Assembly: GCF_003851045.1 (NCBI RefSeq)
Contig: NZ_BFBX01000095.1
Span: 8,469-41,145, forward strand
DNA from: Paenibacillus sp. 598K
GTDB lineage: Bacteria > Bacillota > Bacilli > Paenibacillales > Paenibacillaceae
Direction of reading: 5' to 3'
DNA: 32,677 nucleotides
Notes under the pieces: model-generated
What the model was told of the DNA's origin: nothing
Seen by the model: the letters and a program-made list of their open reading frames with translations, nothing else
The model's database searches: none
Position numbers and translations under genes: made by a program
Shown: one piece after another, positions 14,371-22,599 of the stretch
Layout of the letters: each line of letters opens with the position of its first letter
Numbering within the stretch: position 1 is the stretch's first letter

Positions 14371-14868
14371 ATGCAACCCGTTACGGATCAGGATCTCGAG
14401 AACGAGGAGGACGCATTAAAAAACAAGTATTTGACCTTCGCTATCGGGCCGGAAATCTACGGCATCGAAATCCGTTATGTCACCGAGATCGTAGGCGTCC
14501 AGGCCATCACCGAGATTCCCGAGTTACCGGAGTATATCAAAGGCATTATTAATCTGAGAGGCAAAATCATCCCGGTTATGGATGTGCGTCTGCGATTCCG
14601 CAAGCCATTTAAATCATACAACGATCGGACCTGCATCGTCGTCGTCGACATCCGGGACGTCTCGGTCGGCCTGATCGTCGACCGCGTGGACGAGGTCATC
14701 TCCATCCCGCAAGATCAGATCGTCAGTCCCCCCGAGATGAGCAGCAGCAGCAACCGCTATATTCAAGGCATCGGCAAGGTTGGCAACGAGGTCAAGCTGC
14801 TGCTCCATTGCGATGAGCTGATTCACCACCAGGAAGCGGAAACCCTGGCCGAGCTGGCCCAGGTCTAA
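14371..14868 (+). CDS. cheW: Chemotaxis adaptor CheW
   Basis: The 165-residue SH3-like adaptor couples receptors to CheA. The CheW fold is clear: YLTFAIGPEIYGIEIRYVTE, IPELPEYIKGIINLRGKIIP, VMDVRLRF, IVVVDIRDVSVGLIVDRVDE and VISIPQDQI. An acidic N-terminal extension of about 18 residues and a short C-terminal tail flank it. Only 13 bp separate it from cheA and 17 bp from the receptor gene downstream, so the operon is compact. Confidence 0.97.
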   Translation: MQPVTDQDLENEEDALKNKYLTFAIGPEIYGIEIRYVTEIVGVQAITEIPELPEYIKGIINLRGKIIPVMDVRLRFRKPFKSYNDRTCIVVVDIRDVSVGLIVDRVDEVISIPQDQIVSPPEMSSSSNRYIQGIGKVGNEVKLLLHCDELIHHQEAETLAELAQV

Positions 14869-14885
14869 ATCAGGAGGTCAAACCA

Positions 14886-16610
14886 ATGCAATGGCTCTAT
14901 AATATGAATATTTCCAAGAAGCTTACCCTGGCCTTCGTCATCGTGGCCGTGCTGGCCGGTCTGGTCGGCGGTATCGGCGTCGTTAATCTGCGAAACATCG
15001 ATACCGATTATTCCAACCTCTACCGAGACTTCGGCATTGCCGCAGGCGACATCGGCGAAGCGGGCATCGCCTTCCAGAACAATCGGGCCTCGGTGCGCCG
15101 CATCCTGATGTCCGATCAGGCAGAGGAGCAGCGCAGCGTGCTCGCTGCGATGCAGGAGCGAGATGCGAAGATCGAGACGATGCTCCAATCCTTCGAGAGC
15201 ACCATCCAGTCCAATGAGATACGCGCGGTATTCAATAGCCTGCGCCAGACGATCAACGAATACAACGTGCTGCGCAATGCGGCGGTCGATCATGCCATCG
15301 CCGGTGAGACCTCGGAGGCTGCCGCCCGGTTGGCCGAAGGGCAAGCGGGCTCGGATCGCGCTAGCGAGCTGCTCACCCAACTGGTCGACGAGAAACGAGT
15401 CGCAGGCACAGAGATGTCGGCGGTTCTTACCAATCAATCCAATACAACGGTCGTCATCATGATTGTCGTCGTCATCGCGGCGGTCATCCTGGCGCTCGTA
15501 CTCGGTCTGTTCATCGCGCGTATCATCAGCAATCCGGTCAACAAGCTGATCACAGCCGCCGACCGGATCGCCGAGGGCGATCTGGACGTGGAGGTGGATA
15601 TCAATAGCCGGGACGAGGTCGGGATGCTGGCGGGCGCATTCCGCAAGCTGACGCATAATACCAACGAAGCCCTCGGCAACATCCAGAACGCCTCGGAGCA
15701 GGTGGCCTCCGGCGCCCAGCAGATCGCGCAGACGGGCATGCTGCTGTCGCAAGGCGCATCGGAGCAGGCAAGCTCCGTCGAGCAGCTGACGGCCTCGCTG
15801 GAGGAGATCTCGACCCAGACCAAGCTGAATGCCGATACAGCGGTGCAGGCCAATCAGCTGGCCGAGGAAGCGCGGGACAATGCCGTCAAAGGCAATCATC
15901 AGATGAAAAATATGCTGAGCGCGATGGATGAGATCAATGTCTCCTCCGAGAATATTTCCAAAATTATTAAGGTGATCGACGAGATCGCCTTCCAGACCAA
16001 CATCCTCGCCTTGAACGCGGCGGTCGAGGCGGCGCGGGCCGGACAGCATGGCAAAGGCTTCGCCGTGGTGGCGGAGGAAGTCCGCAACCTAGCGGCCCGG
16101 TCAGCCGGAGCAGCCAAGGAGACGACCGACATGATCGAAGGCTCGATCAAAAAAGTGAAGGACGGCATGCAGATCGCCGACGAGACGGCATCGGCGCTGG
16201 ACAAGATCGTCGACGGCATCAGCCGCGCGGCGAAGCTGGTCGGCAACATCACGGATGCGTCCAACGAGCAGGCGGCTGGCATCTCGCAGATCAACCAAGG
16301 CATCATCCAGGTATCCCAGGTTGTGCAGACCAACTCGGCGACGTCCGAGGAGAGCGCTGCCGCCAGCGAGCAGCTCTCCAGCCAGGCCGACATCCTGCAG
16401 CAGCAGGTGGCGCGCTTCAAGCTGCGCAGAGGCCATCGCTCTTCCGGTTACAGCGACGAGATGAGCCCGGAGGTGATGCGTATGCTCGAGAGCATGTCCG
16501 ACCGCAAAAAAGGCGCTGCCCGCGAGAGCTATGCGCCCATCCAGTCCGAACGTTCCGAGGGTCCGGGGCGAATCCTGCTCAGTGACAAGGAATTCGGGAA
16601 ATACGGCTGA
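14886..16610 (+). CDS. Methyl-accepting chemotaxis protein, four-helix-bundle sensor
   Basis: The 574-residue receptor has membrane segments at about residues 11-33 and 188-210. The extracellular region between them looks like a 4HB_MCP helical bundle with no recognised ligand site. HAMP spans about 211-263 (IISNPVNKLITAADRIAEGD). The signalling domain holds the conserved tip, IDEIAFQTNILALNAAVEAA then RAGQHGKGFAVVAEEVRNLA, and Gln/Glu pairs suited to methylation. A tail of about 65 residues extends beyond the bundle and ends DKEFGKYG; it is not the NWETF-type CheR-binding pentapeptide. Its stop codon overlaps the cheR start (TGATG), so the receptor and its methyltransferase are translationally coupled. 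Confidence 0.95.
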   Translation: MQWLYNMNISKKLTLAFVIVAVLAGLVGGIGVVNLRNIDTDYSNLYRDFGIAAGDIGEAGIAFQNNRASVRRILMSDQAEEQRSVLAAMQERDAKIETMLQSFESTIQSNEIRAVFNSLRQTINEYNVLRNAAVDHAIAGETSEAAARLAEGQAGSDRASELLTQLVDEKRVAGTEMSAVLTNQSNTTVVIMIVVVIAAVILALVLGLFIARIISNPVNKLITAADRIAEGDLDVEVDINSRDEVGMLAGAFRKLTHNTNEALGNIQNASEQVASGAQQIAQTGMLLSQGASEQASSVEQLTASLEEISTQTKLNADTAVQANQLAEEARDNAVKGNHQMKNMLSAMDEINVSSENISKIIKVIDEIAFQTNILALNAAVEAARAGQHGKGFAVVAEEVRNLAARSAGAAKETTDMIEGSIKKVKDGMQIADETASALDKIVDGISRAAKLVGNITDASNEQAAGISQINQGIIQVSQVVQTNSATSEESAAASEQLSSQADILQQQVARFKLRRGHRSSGYSDEMSPEVMRMLESMSDRKKGAARESYAPIQSERSEGPGRILLSDKEFGKYG

Positions 16611-17431
16611 TGCGCCAGATCGCCAATCATGAATTCCGTCTGCTCGCGGATTTTATCCAGAAGCATAGCGGCATTCACTTGAAAAAAGAGAAAAAAGCGC
16701 TGTTGGCCAGCAGGCTGGATACACTGCTGCTGCAATTGGGCTTCCACAGCTTCAGCGATTATTACCATTATGTTCAGGCCGATACCTCCGGAGAGGCAGC
16801 CTCCGCGCTTATGGACCGGATTACGACGAACCATACGTTTTTTATGCGGGAGTCCGCTCACTTCGACTTCCTGCGCGAAGCGGTCTTGCCGGAGCTTTAC
16901 GACCGCGTCCGGGAGCGCGATCTGCGCATCTGGAGCGCGGGCTGCTCCTCCGGCGAAGAGCCGTATACGCTGGCGATGGTGCTGGACCGATTTTTCCTGC
17001 CGCTGCGGGACCAGGCGCTCTGGGACCGCAAGGTGCTGGCTACGGATCTGTCCGAGGAGGTGCTGGCGAAGGCCGAGCGGGGCGTCTACCCGAGTTCGTC
17101 CATCGAGACGCTGCCGGCCTCCTGGCGGTCCTCCTACTTCAGAGCGCGCGCCGACGGGCAGGTGCAGGCGGTCGACGCCTTGAAGCGGCAGATTCTGTTC
17201 CGCAAGTTTAACCTGATGGAAGAAGTGTATCCGTTCCGCAGCAAGTTCCACCTCATCTTTTGCCGCAACGTCATGATTTATTTCGACCAGGAGACGAAGC
17301 TGCGGTTGCTGCGGCGCCTGCACGACATGACCGAGCCGGGAGGGTACCTGTTCATCAGCCATACCGAATCTCTGGACCCCAGAGTGACCGGCTACCGACA
17401 AGTCAAGCCCTCGGTCTATCGCAAACAATAA
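16610..17431 (+). CDS. cheR: Chemoreceptor methyltransferase CheR
   Basis: The 273-residue enzyme methylates receptor glutamates with S-adenosylmethionine. The N-terminal helical domain (residues 1-75) is followed by the SAM-binding Rossmann domain with LRIWSAGCSSGEEPYTLAMV, the CheR motif. Further conserved parts are VLATDLSEEVLAKAERGVYP, FNLMEE, HLIFCRNVMIYFD and GYLFISHTESL. The ATG overlaps the receptor stop by one base and no separate strong ribosome binding site is seen, consistent with coupled translation. Confidence 0.97.
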   Translation: MRQIANHEFRLLADFIQKHSGIHLKKEKKALLASRLDTLLLQLGFHSFSDYYHYVQADTSGEAASALMDRITTNHTFFMRESAHFDFLREAVLPELYDRVRERDLRIWSAGCSSGEEPYTLAMVLDRFFLPLRDQALWDRKVLATDLSEEVLAKAERGVYPSSSIETLPASWRSSYFRARADGQVQAVDALKRQILFRKFNLMEEVYPFRSKFHLIFCRNVMIYFDQETKLRLLRRLHDMTEPGGYLFISHTESLDPRVTGYRQVKPSVYRKQ

Positions 17432-17466
17432 GCCGATGCAGCGGCAACGAAGAGGAGGTGCGTGGA

Positions 17467-18501
17467 ATGGCTGCGGGCCAGCGCCCGATCAGCGTGCTGA
17501 TCGTCGACGATTCCATGGTATACCGTGAAGTCATCGAACGGGGGATCACCTCCGATCCGCAGATTGTCGTCGTCGCCTCGGCCGGGGACCCCTTCGACGC
17601 GCGCGACAAGCTCCTCCGCTACCGTCCCGATGTCATGCTCTGCGATATCGAGATGCCCAGGATGAACGGGATCGCATTTATCCGGCGGCTGATGCCGCAG
17701 TACGCGCTGCCCGTCATCGTAGTCAGCTCGATCAGCGACGCCGTGCTCGACGCGCTGCACGCGGGCGCCGTCGAATTCGTGCTCAAGCCGGATATCCGCT
17801 CCGTCCAAGCTGTAGCCCGGTTCGTCCCGGAGCTGATCCGCAAGATCAAGATGGCGTCCCTCTCTACCGTGCGTCACGACGGTCCGTCCGCGCCCAAAGC
17901 GGTCCAGCCGGTCGCCGCTATCCAGAGCAGCTACAGCAAGGAGCAGATCGTCGCGATCGGCGCATCGACCGGAGGCATCGAGGCGATCGATACGTTGCTG
18001 CGCAGCCTGACGCCGCAGATGCCGGGCATCGTCATCGTGCAGCATATCCCCCCGACATTCTCCCGCATGTTCGCAGAGCGGCTCGACGCTTCGCTCCCCT
18101 TTGCCGTCCGGGAGGCTAGAGATGGCGATCTCGTGGAACGGGGGCAAGTGCTGATCGCTGCGGGGGACGCGCACATGGAGCTCGTCAAGAGCGGGGCGCG
18201 GTTCAAGGTGCGCTGCTACTCCGGTCCCAAGGTCAACGGTCATTGCCCCTCGGTCGATGTGTTGTTCCAGTCGGTCGCCCAGCAGGCGGGCGCGGCGAGC
18301 ATCGGCGTCCTGCTGACCGGCATGGGCTATGACGGCGCACGCGGACTGCTCGCCATGCGTCGTCGCGGCGCGCGCACGCTCGCACAGGACGAAGCCTCCT
18401 CCGTTATCTACGGTATGCCCAAGGCCGCGTACGAGCTGGGGGCGGCGGAGCAGCAGGTGCCGTTGCAGCAGATGGGCCAGACGATTCTGTCGATGCTTTG
18501 A
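17467..18501 (+). CDS. cheB: Chemoreceptor methylesterase CheB
   Basis: The 344-residue enzyme removes methyl groups from receptors. The receiver domain (residues 8-125) has the acidic pair D14/D15, phospho-acceptor D60 in LCDIEMPRMNG and the conserved Lys in FVLKPD. The methylesterase domain (about 155-344) carries the catalytic triad S167 (IGASTGG), H193 (IVQHIPP) and D289 (LTGMGYDGA). ATG 17467 follows GAGGAGGTGCGTGGA and gives a normal N-terminus; the frame is open further upstream but overlaps cheR. It is the last gene of the operon, with a strong terminator about 120 bp downstream. No cheY, cheC, cheD or cheV follows. Confidence 0.96.
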   Translation: MAAGQRPISVLIVDDSMVYREVIERGITSDPQIVVVASAGDPFDARDKLLRYRPDVMLCDIEMPRMNGIAFIRRLMPQYALPVIVVSSISDAVLDALHAGAVEFVLKPDIRSVQAVARFVPELIRKIKMASLSTVRHDGPSAPKAVQPVAAIQSSYSKEQIVAIGASTGGIEAIDTLLRSLTPQMPGIVIVQHIPPTFSRMFAERLDASLPFAVREARDGDLVERGQVLIAAGDAHMELVKSGARFKVRCYSGPKVNGHCPSVDVLFQSVAQQAGAASIGVLLTGMGYDGARGLLAMRRRGARTLAQDEASSVIYGMPKAAYELGAAEQQVPLQQMGQTILSML

Positions 18502-18622
18502 CTTCTTGAAAAAGTATAGTATGAAAGAACTAGTGTAATAAGACAATTATATCAAAACTCAACCGGGCATAACATGCAGAACGTCATGTCTGCGATGGCG
18601 TCCGATTCTCCGTCTGACCCAG

Positions 18623-18657
18623 GCAGCCTCTGTTCATGTGAACAGAAGGCTGCTTTT
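18623..18657 (+). terminator. Intrinsic terminator of the che operon
   Basis: GCAGCC, a bulge, then CTGTTCA pair with TGAACAG, a bulge and GGCTGC, followed by TTTT. It is a long stable hairpin in the 369-bp gap between cheB and the transporter operon. The stretch 18502-18622 before it holds no gene or clear signal. Confidence 0.85.
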
Positions 18658-18805
18658 GCTGCTTCCCCCTATACGATTTTTGCCGCTATACTTTTCCCTC
18701 CTCCTCCCCGCAAAGCCCGTCCTGTCAAGGGATGGCGCTGCCTGTAGTCCGCTTTGGTTAACCCGGAAGTATTGTTTATAGACGCTCCTGAGGCAGCTAT
18801 GGTTC

Positions 18806-18811
18806 TATAAA
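18806..18811 (+). promoter_or_regulatory. Possible -10 box of the sugar transporter operon
   Basis: TATAAA at 18806-18811 would give a leader of about 50 nt before the permease start. No good -35 is found at 16-18 bp, which fits activator-dependent transcription by the AraC-type regulator of the operon but is weak evidence. No catabolite-response element was recognised in 18658-18870. Confidence 0.25.
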
Positions 18812-18870
18812 GGGGTCCCCGCCGTCAGAGCGCGGAGACGACTAGGACCCGAATCGGAGTTGATCCTTAC

Positions 18871-19833
18871 ATGAAAGCGACCGTCGCATCCAACGTCACG
18901 CCCAGCCCGCCCGATGCCGGGCTGTCATCCGTCTCGCCGCATCGACGCAGGCTCAGGCAGAACATTCCCTGGCTGATCATGTTCGCGCCTGTCGCCGTCT
19001 ATTTCATCCTGTTCAAGTACGTTCCTATGGGCGGTCTTGTGATCGCTTTCAAAAATTATCATTTCCTGCACGGCGTGTGGGGCAGCGAGTGGGCCGGCCT
19101 GCGCAACTTCGAGATGCTGTTCACCGACCCCGCTACCGTGACGACGATCCGCAATACGCTCATGATCAGCGTGCTGTCGATGGTCGTCGGCTTCCCGTTC
19201 CCGATCCTGTTGGCGATTATGTTCAACGAGGTGCGCCGGCTGTGGTTCCGCAAATCGCTGCAAACGCTGCTCTATCTGCCGCACTTCCTCTCCTGGGTGA
19301 TCGTCGGCGGGATGGTGATCACGCTGTTCTCGCAGGAGACGGGAGCGGTCAACGCAATCTGGGAGCGTCTGAGCGGCAGCACCTATCCGTTCCTCTACAA
19401 CGAAGCGTCGTGGCTGACGATCTTCCTCGGCTCCGGCGTCTGGAAGGAAGCCGGCTTCGGCGCGATCATCTATCTGGCGGCGCTCGCCAACATCGATCCG
19501 CATCTGTACGAGGCTGCCAATCTGGACGGGGCCGGCAAGCTCAAGCAAATCTGGCATATTACGCTGCCTGGCATCACGCCGGTCATCGTGCTCATGCTCA
19601 TCCTCGGGATGGGGCGAGTGATGGAGGTCGGCTTCGACCAAGTGTACATGCTCCAGAATCCCGTCGTATCCAACATCTCCGAGGTAATCTCGACCTATAT
19701 CTACCGGATGGGGCTGCAGGGCGCGCAGTTCAGCATCACGACGGCGATGGGCATGTTCGAGGCGATCATCGGCCTCATCCTGGTGGTCGTCGCCAACGGC
19801 GTCGCCCGGCGGTTCAACCAATCTCTATGGTAA
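18871..19833 (+). CDS. Sugar ABC transporter permease, LplB/YteP type
   Basis: The 320-residue inner-membrane permease has about six membrane segments, the first at residues 33-53 (PWLIMFAPVAVYFILFKYVP). The MalF-like ATPase-docking motif is EAANLDGAGKLKQIWHITLP near residue 215. The motif KYVPMGGLVIAFKNY at residues 50-64 is typical of this carbohydrate-uptake-1 subgroup in Paenibacillus. GGAGTTGATCCTTAC precedes the ATG. It is the first gene of the operon, 18 bp before the partner permease. The N-terminal 30 residues are Pro/Ser-rich and cytoplasmic. Confidence 0.95.
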   Translation: MKATVASNVTPSPPDAGLSSVSPHRRRLRQNIPWLIMFAPVAVYFILFKYVPMGGLVIAFKNYHFLHGVWGSEWAGLRNFEMLFTDPATVTTIRNTLMISVLSMVVGFPFPILLAIMFNEVRRLWFRKSLQTLLYLPHFLSWVIVGGMVITLFSQETGAVNAIWERLSGSTYPFLYNEASWLTIFLGSGVWKEAGFGAIIYLAALANIDPHLYEAANLDGAGKLKQIWHITLPGITPVIVLMLILGMGRVMEVGFDQVYMLQNPVVSNISEVISTYIYRMGLQGAQFSITTAMGMFEAIIGLILVVVANGVARRFNQSLW

Positions 19834-19851
19834 CGAAGGAGTCTGACAACG

Positions 19852-20727
19852 ATGCAAATCTCCCGTGGCGAACGATGGTTCTACCGCTTCAACTCGATCC
19901 TGCTGACGCTGGCGGCGCTCACCTGTCTGCTGCCGCTGCTCAACATTCTGGCGATGTCGCTCAGCGGCAGCCGGGCTGTCATGTCGGGCGAGGTCGGCAT
20001 TTGGCCGATCGAGTTCACCCTCAAGTCGTATGAGGCGCTAATCGGCGGCAGCCCGATCTTCCAGGCGTTCCGCAACAGCGTCATCCTGACCGTAGCGGGC
20101 GTCGCGCTCTGCATGCTGTTTACGCTGCTGGCGGCCTATCCGCTCTCCCGTAGAGCCTTCTATCTGAAGAAGCCGATCACGCTCGCGATCGTCTTCACGA
20201 TGCTGTTCACCGGCGGGATCATCCCGCACTATCTGCTCATCGACTGGCTCGGTCTGGTGAATACCTATTGGGCGCTCTGGCTGCCCGCGCTCGTCAGTCC
20301 GTTCAACATGCTGATTATGAAAAACTACTTCGAGCATCTGCCGGAGGAGATGGAGGAAGCGGCGCGCATCGACGGCTGCGGCGAATGGGCGTTTATCGTC
20401 AAGGTGGTGCTGCCGCTGTCGCTGCCAATGCTGGCGACGATCGCTTTGTTCTACGGCGTCAACTTCTGGAATTCGTTTTTTCAGGTGCTCATCTATATCA
20501 ACGACACGCAAAAGTACAACCTGACCGTGCTCGTCCAACAGATGGTGCGCAGTACCTCGGTGCTGCTGGAGTTCACAAGCGTGTCCCCGGAGGAGATGAA
20601 CCAGTTTCCGCCGGAGGGCGTCAAGTCGGCCGGGGTCATGGTGCTCTTGCTGCCGATGCTGATCGTCTACCCCTTCATCCAGAAGTACTTCGTCAAAGGC
20701 GTCATGATCGGCGCGATCAAAGGGTAG
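19852..20727 (+). CDS. Sugar ABC transporter permease, YtcP type
   Basis: The 291-residue MalG-like partner permease has six predicted membrane segments, starting with NSILLTLAALTCLLPLLNIL. The docking motif is EEAARIDGCGEWAFIVKVVL near residue 166. GGVKSAGVMV-type sequence (EGVKSAGVMVLLLPML) and the FVKGVMIGAIKG end are characteristic of YtcP proteins, which pair with LplB-type permeases. GAAGGAGTCTGACAACG precedes the ATG. No ATPase gene is in the operon; such systems normally share a housekeeping MsmX-type ATPase encoded elsewhere. Confidence 0.95.
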   Translation: MQISRGERWFYRFNSILLTLAALTCLLPLLNILAMSLSGSRAVMSGEVGIWPIEFTLKSYEALIGGSPIFQAFRNSVILTVAGVALCMLFTLLAAYPLSRRAFYLKKPITLAIVFTMLFTGGIIPHYLLIDWLGLVNTYWALWLPALVSPFNMLIMKNYFEHLPEEMEEAARIDGCGEWAFIVKVVLPLSLPMLATIALFYGVNFWNSFFQVLIYINDTQKYNLTVLVQQMVRSTSVLLEFTSVSPEEMNQFPPEGVKSAGVMVLLLPMLIVYPFIQKYFVKGVMIGAIKG

Positions 20728-20859
20728 CGCCAGACGTGTCGGGATCAGCGCTCCACCGCAGCCGGGCGATCGTTAAAGGGGGGATGTCCGGGCAGCGATC
20801 CGGTTTTGTCGTGAAGTTTGTTCAGGGGTGTTGTACACTAAAGATGATGGAGGATGACT

Positions 20860-22551
20860 ATGACTACAAGACAATGGAAATCCGGCTGGACACTGCTGCT
20901 CATCGGTATGCTGGCCTGCGCGCTGCTGGCCGCCTGCTCGTCCAATGGGGAGACGAAGGAGCCGTCTGCGCCATCTGCCGGCACACAGACGCCAGACGCC
21001 GGCGCAGCAGAGCAGCCGCAGGAGCGGGGCAGCATCACCGTATCGGTCTATGACCGCGGTACGGTGCCGGCCGAGGAAGGCACGATGGACAATAACCGCT
21101 GGACCAAGTGGATCAACGACAACGGTCCGGTCGATGTCAGCTTCGTCAGCGTGCCGCGCTGGGAGTCGCAGCAGAAGTTCAACGTTATGTTCGCATCCAA
21201 GTCCGCGCCAGACTTAATCATGGAATACGATACCGCCTACCGCAATCAACTGTATAATCAGCAGCTGATCCAGCCGATCGACGAACTGGTCGACAGCAGC
21301 ACGCACTACAAGGCGTTGCTGGAGAAGTACCCGGCGCTGCGCAAGGTAGGTACCAAGGACGATGGCAAGCTGTACGAATTCGCCCGCGTGATCGGGCTGC
21401 AGCCCAACCATGCGCTGTTCATCCGCGCCGACTGGCTGGAAGCGCTTAAGCTTGAGGCGCCGACGACGACGGAGGAGCTCTTCGAGGTCGCCAAGGCGTT
21501 CAAGGAGCAGGATCCGGACGGCAACGGCCAGGACGATACGTACGGGATGGCGCTCAGCTACATCAGCGGCATGATCGTCGACTATATGCATGGCAGTGTA
21601 TTCACCGTCTTCGAGAAGCAGCCGTGGTATCCGAATGCCGACGGCGAGCTGGTTCACGACTGGGATCGCGTCAAGGCGGCCTTCGACTACAAAAAGCGGC
21701 TGTTCGACGCCGGTCTGGTCGACCGCGACTTCCTCACCGACAGCAAGGGCGAGAAGGCCAAGCAGGACTTCATCAACGGCAAGCTCGGCATCTGGGGCGC
21801 GCCGATCGGCGACTTCGCCGCCTACGAGACGCTCAAGCAAAATAACCCCGATGCGAAAATCCAGGTGCTCGCGCTGCCGAAGAGCGAATACGGTCAGTTC
21901 AGCCCCGTGCTCTACAACCCGGTGCAGTCCGTCGGCGTCGTTAACGTGCTCGCCGAAAATCCGCAGGCGGTCATGGACTATGTCGACTTCATGGTGAGCC
22001 CGGATACCAAAAAGGTGTTCGACTACGGCATCGAGGGCGAGCATCATACGATCGAAAACGGCTGTCCGAAGCTGATCGAGACGGACGAGGTGAAGGCGCA
22101 GCTCAGCTACAAGGCGGACCTGATGATGCTGTTCTCCACCGACTTCGACAATACCTGCTCCGACTGGTGGAACTACAATGAATCCAACGCTACGCCGTTG
22201 CAGCTGGAGTACAAGGAAATCCGCTACGATGCGGTCGAGGCCTACGTCAGCGAGGACCGACCGAATCCAGCCATCACCTCCAGCGAGCATATGCCGCTCA
22301 TCCCGGAGGATCTGCAGATCAATCAGCAGAACGGCTTCAAGGCGGTCGAAGATATCCTGACGCGGGCGCTCATCGGCGGCACCGGCTACACCGTCGATCA
22401 AGCGATCGTCGACGCTCAGGCAGCCTGGACCAAGTCGAACGGCGAGAAGATCGACCAATGGTACGCGGACTGGTATAGAGACAACAAGGAGACGGCCTTC
22501 CTGATGGAGGACATGTACGAGCTCGCAAGCGACGTCTTCTTCCGGCCGTAA
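20860..22551 (+). CDS. Lipoprotein sugar-binding protein of the ABC transporter (LplA-like)
   Basis: The 563-residue extracellular solute-binding protein is anchored by lipid. The signal peptide ends at a lipobox LLAAC with Cys26, followed by a Ser/Pro/Thr linker. The mature part is a family-1-type binding protein of the long Paenibacillus LplA class, with PDLIMEYDTAYRNQ, a D-x-D-x-N-G-type calcium-like loop (QDPDGNGQDDTYG) and aromatic-rich ligand regions. The second ATG (20860) lies 6 nt after GGAGG; the first ATG (20854) abuts it and is rejected. The gene follows the permeases after 132 bp. Exact substrate is unknown; complex oligosaccharides or uronates are usual for this class. Confidence 0.94.
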   Translation: MTTRQWKSGWTLLLIGMLACALLAACSSNGETKEPSAPSAGTQTPDAGAAEQPQERGSITVSVYDRGTVPAEEGTMDNNRWTKWINDNGPVDVSFVSVPRWESQQKFNVMFASKSAPDLIMEYDTAYRNQLYNQQLIQPIDELVDSSTHYKALLEKYPALRKVGTKDDGKLYEFARVIGLQPNHALFIRADWLEALKLEAPTTTEELFEVAKAFKEQDPDGNGQDDTYGMALSYISGMIVDYMHGSVFTVFEKQPWYPNADGELVHDWDRVKAAFDYKKRLFDAGLVDRDFLTDSKGEKAKQDFINGKLGIWGAPIGDFAAYETLKQNNPDAKIQVLALPKSEYGQFSPVLYNPVQSVGVVNVLAENPQAVMDYVDFMVSPDTKKVFDYGIEGEHHTIENGCPKLIETDEVKAQLSYKADLMMLFSTDFDNTCSDWWNYNESNATPLQLEYKEIRYDAVEAYVSEDRPNPAITSSEHMPLIPEDLQINQQNGFKAVEDILTRALIGGTGYTVDQAIVDAQAAWTKSNGEKIDQWYADWYRDNKETAFLMEDMYELASDVFFRP

Positions 22552-22599
22552 CGCTACACACTACAGTACACTACACTTCGACAGAGCAGGGGGAGCAGC

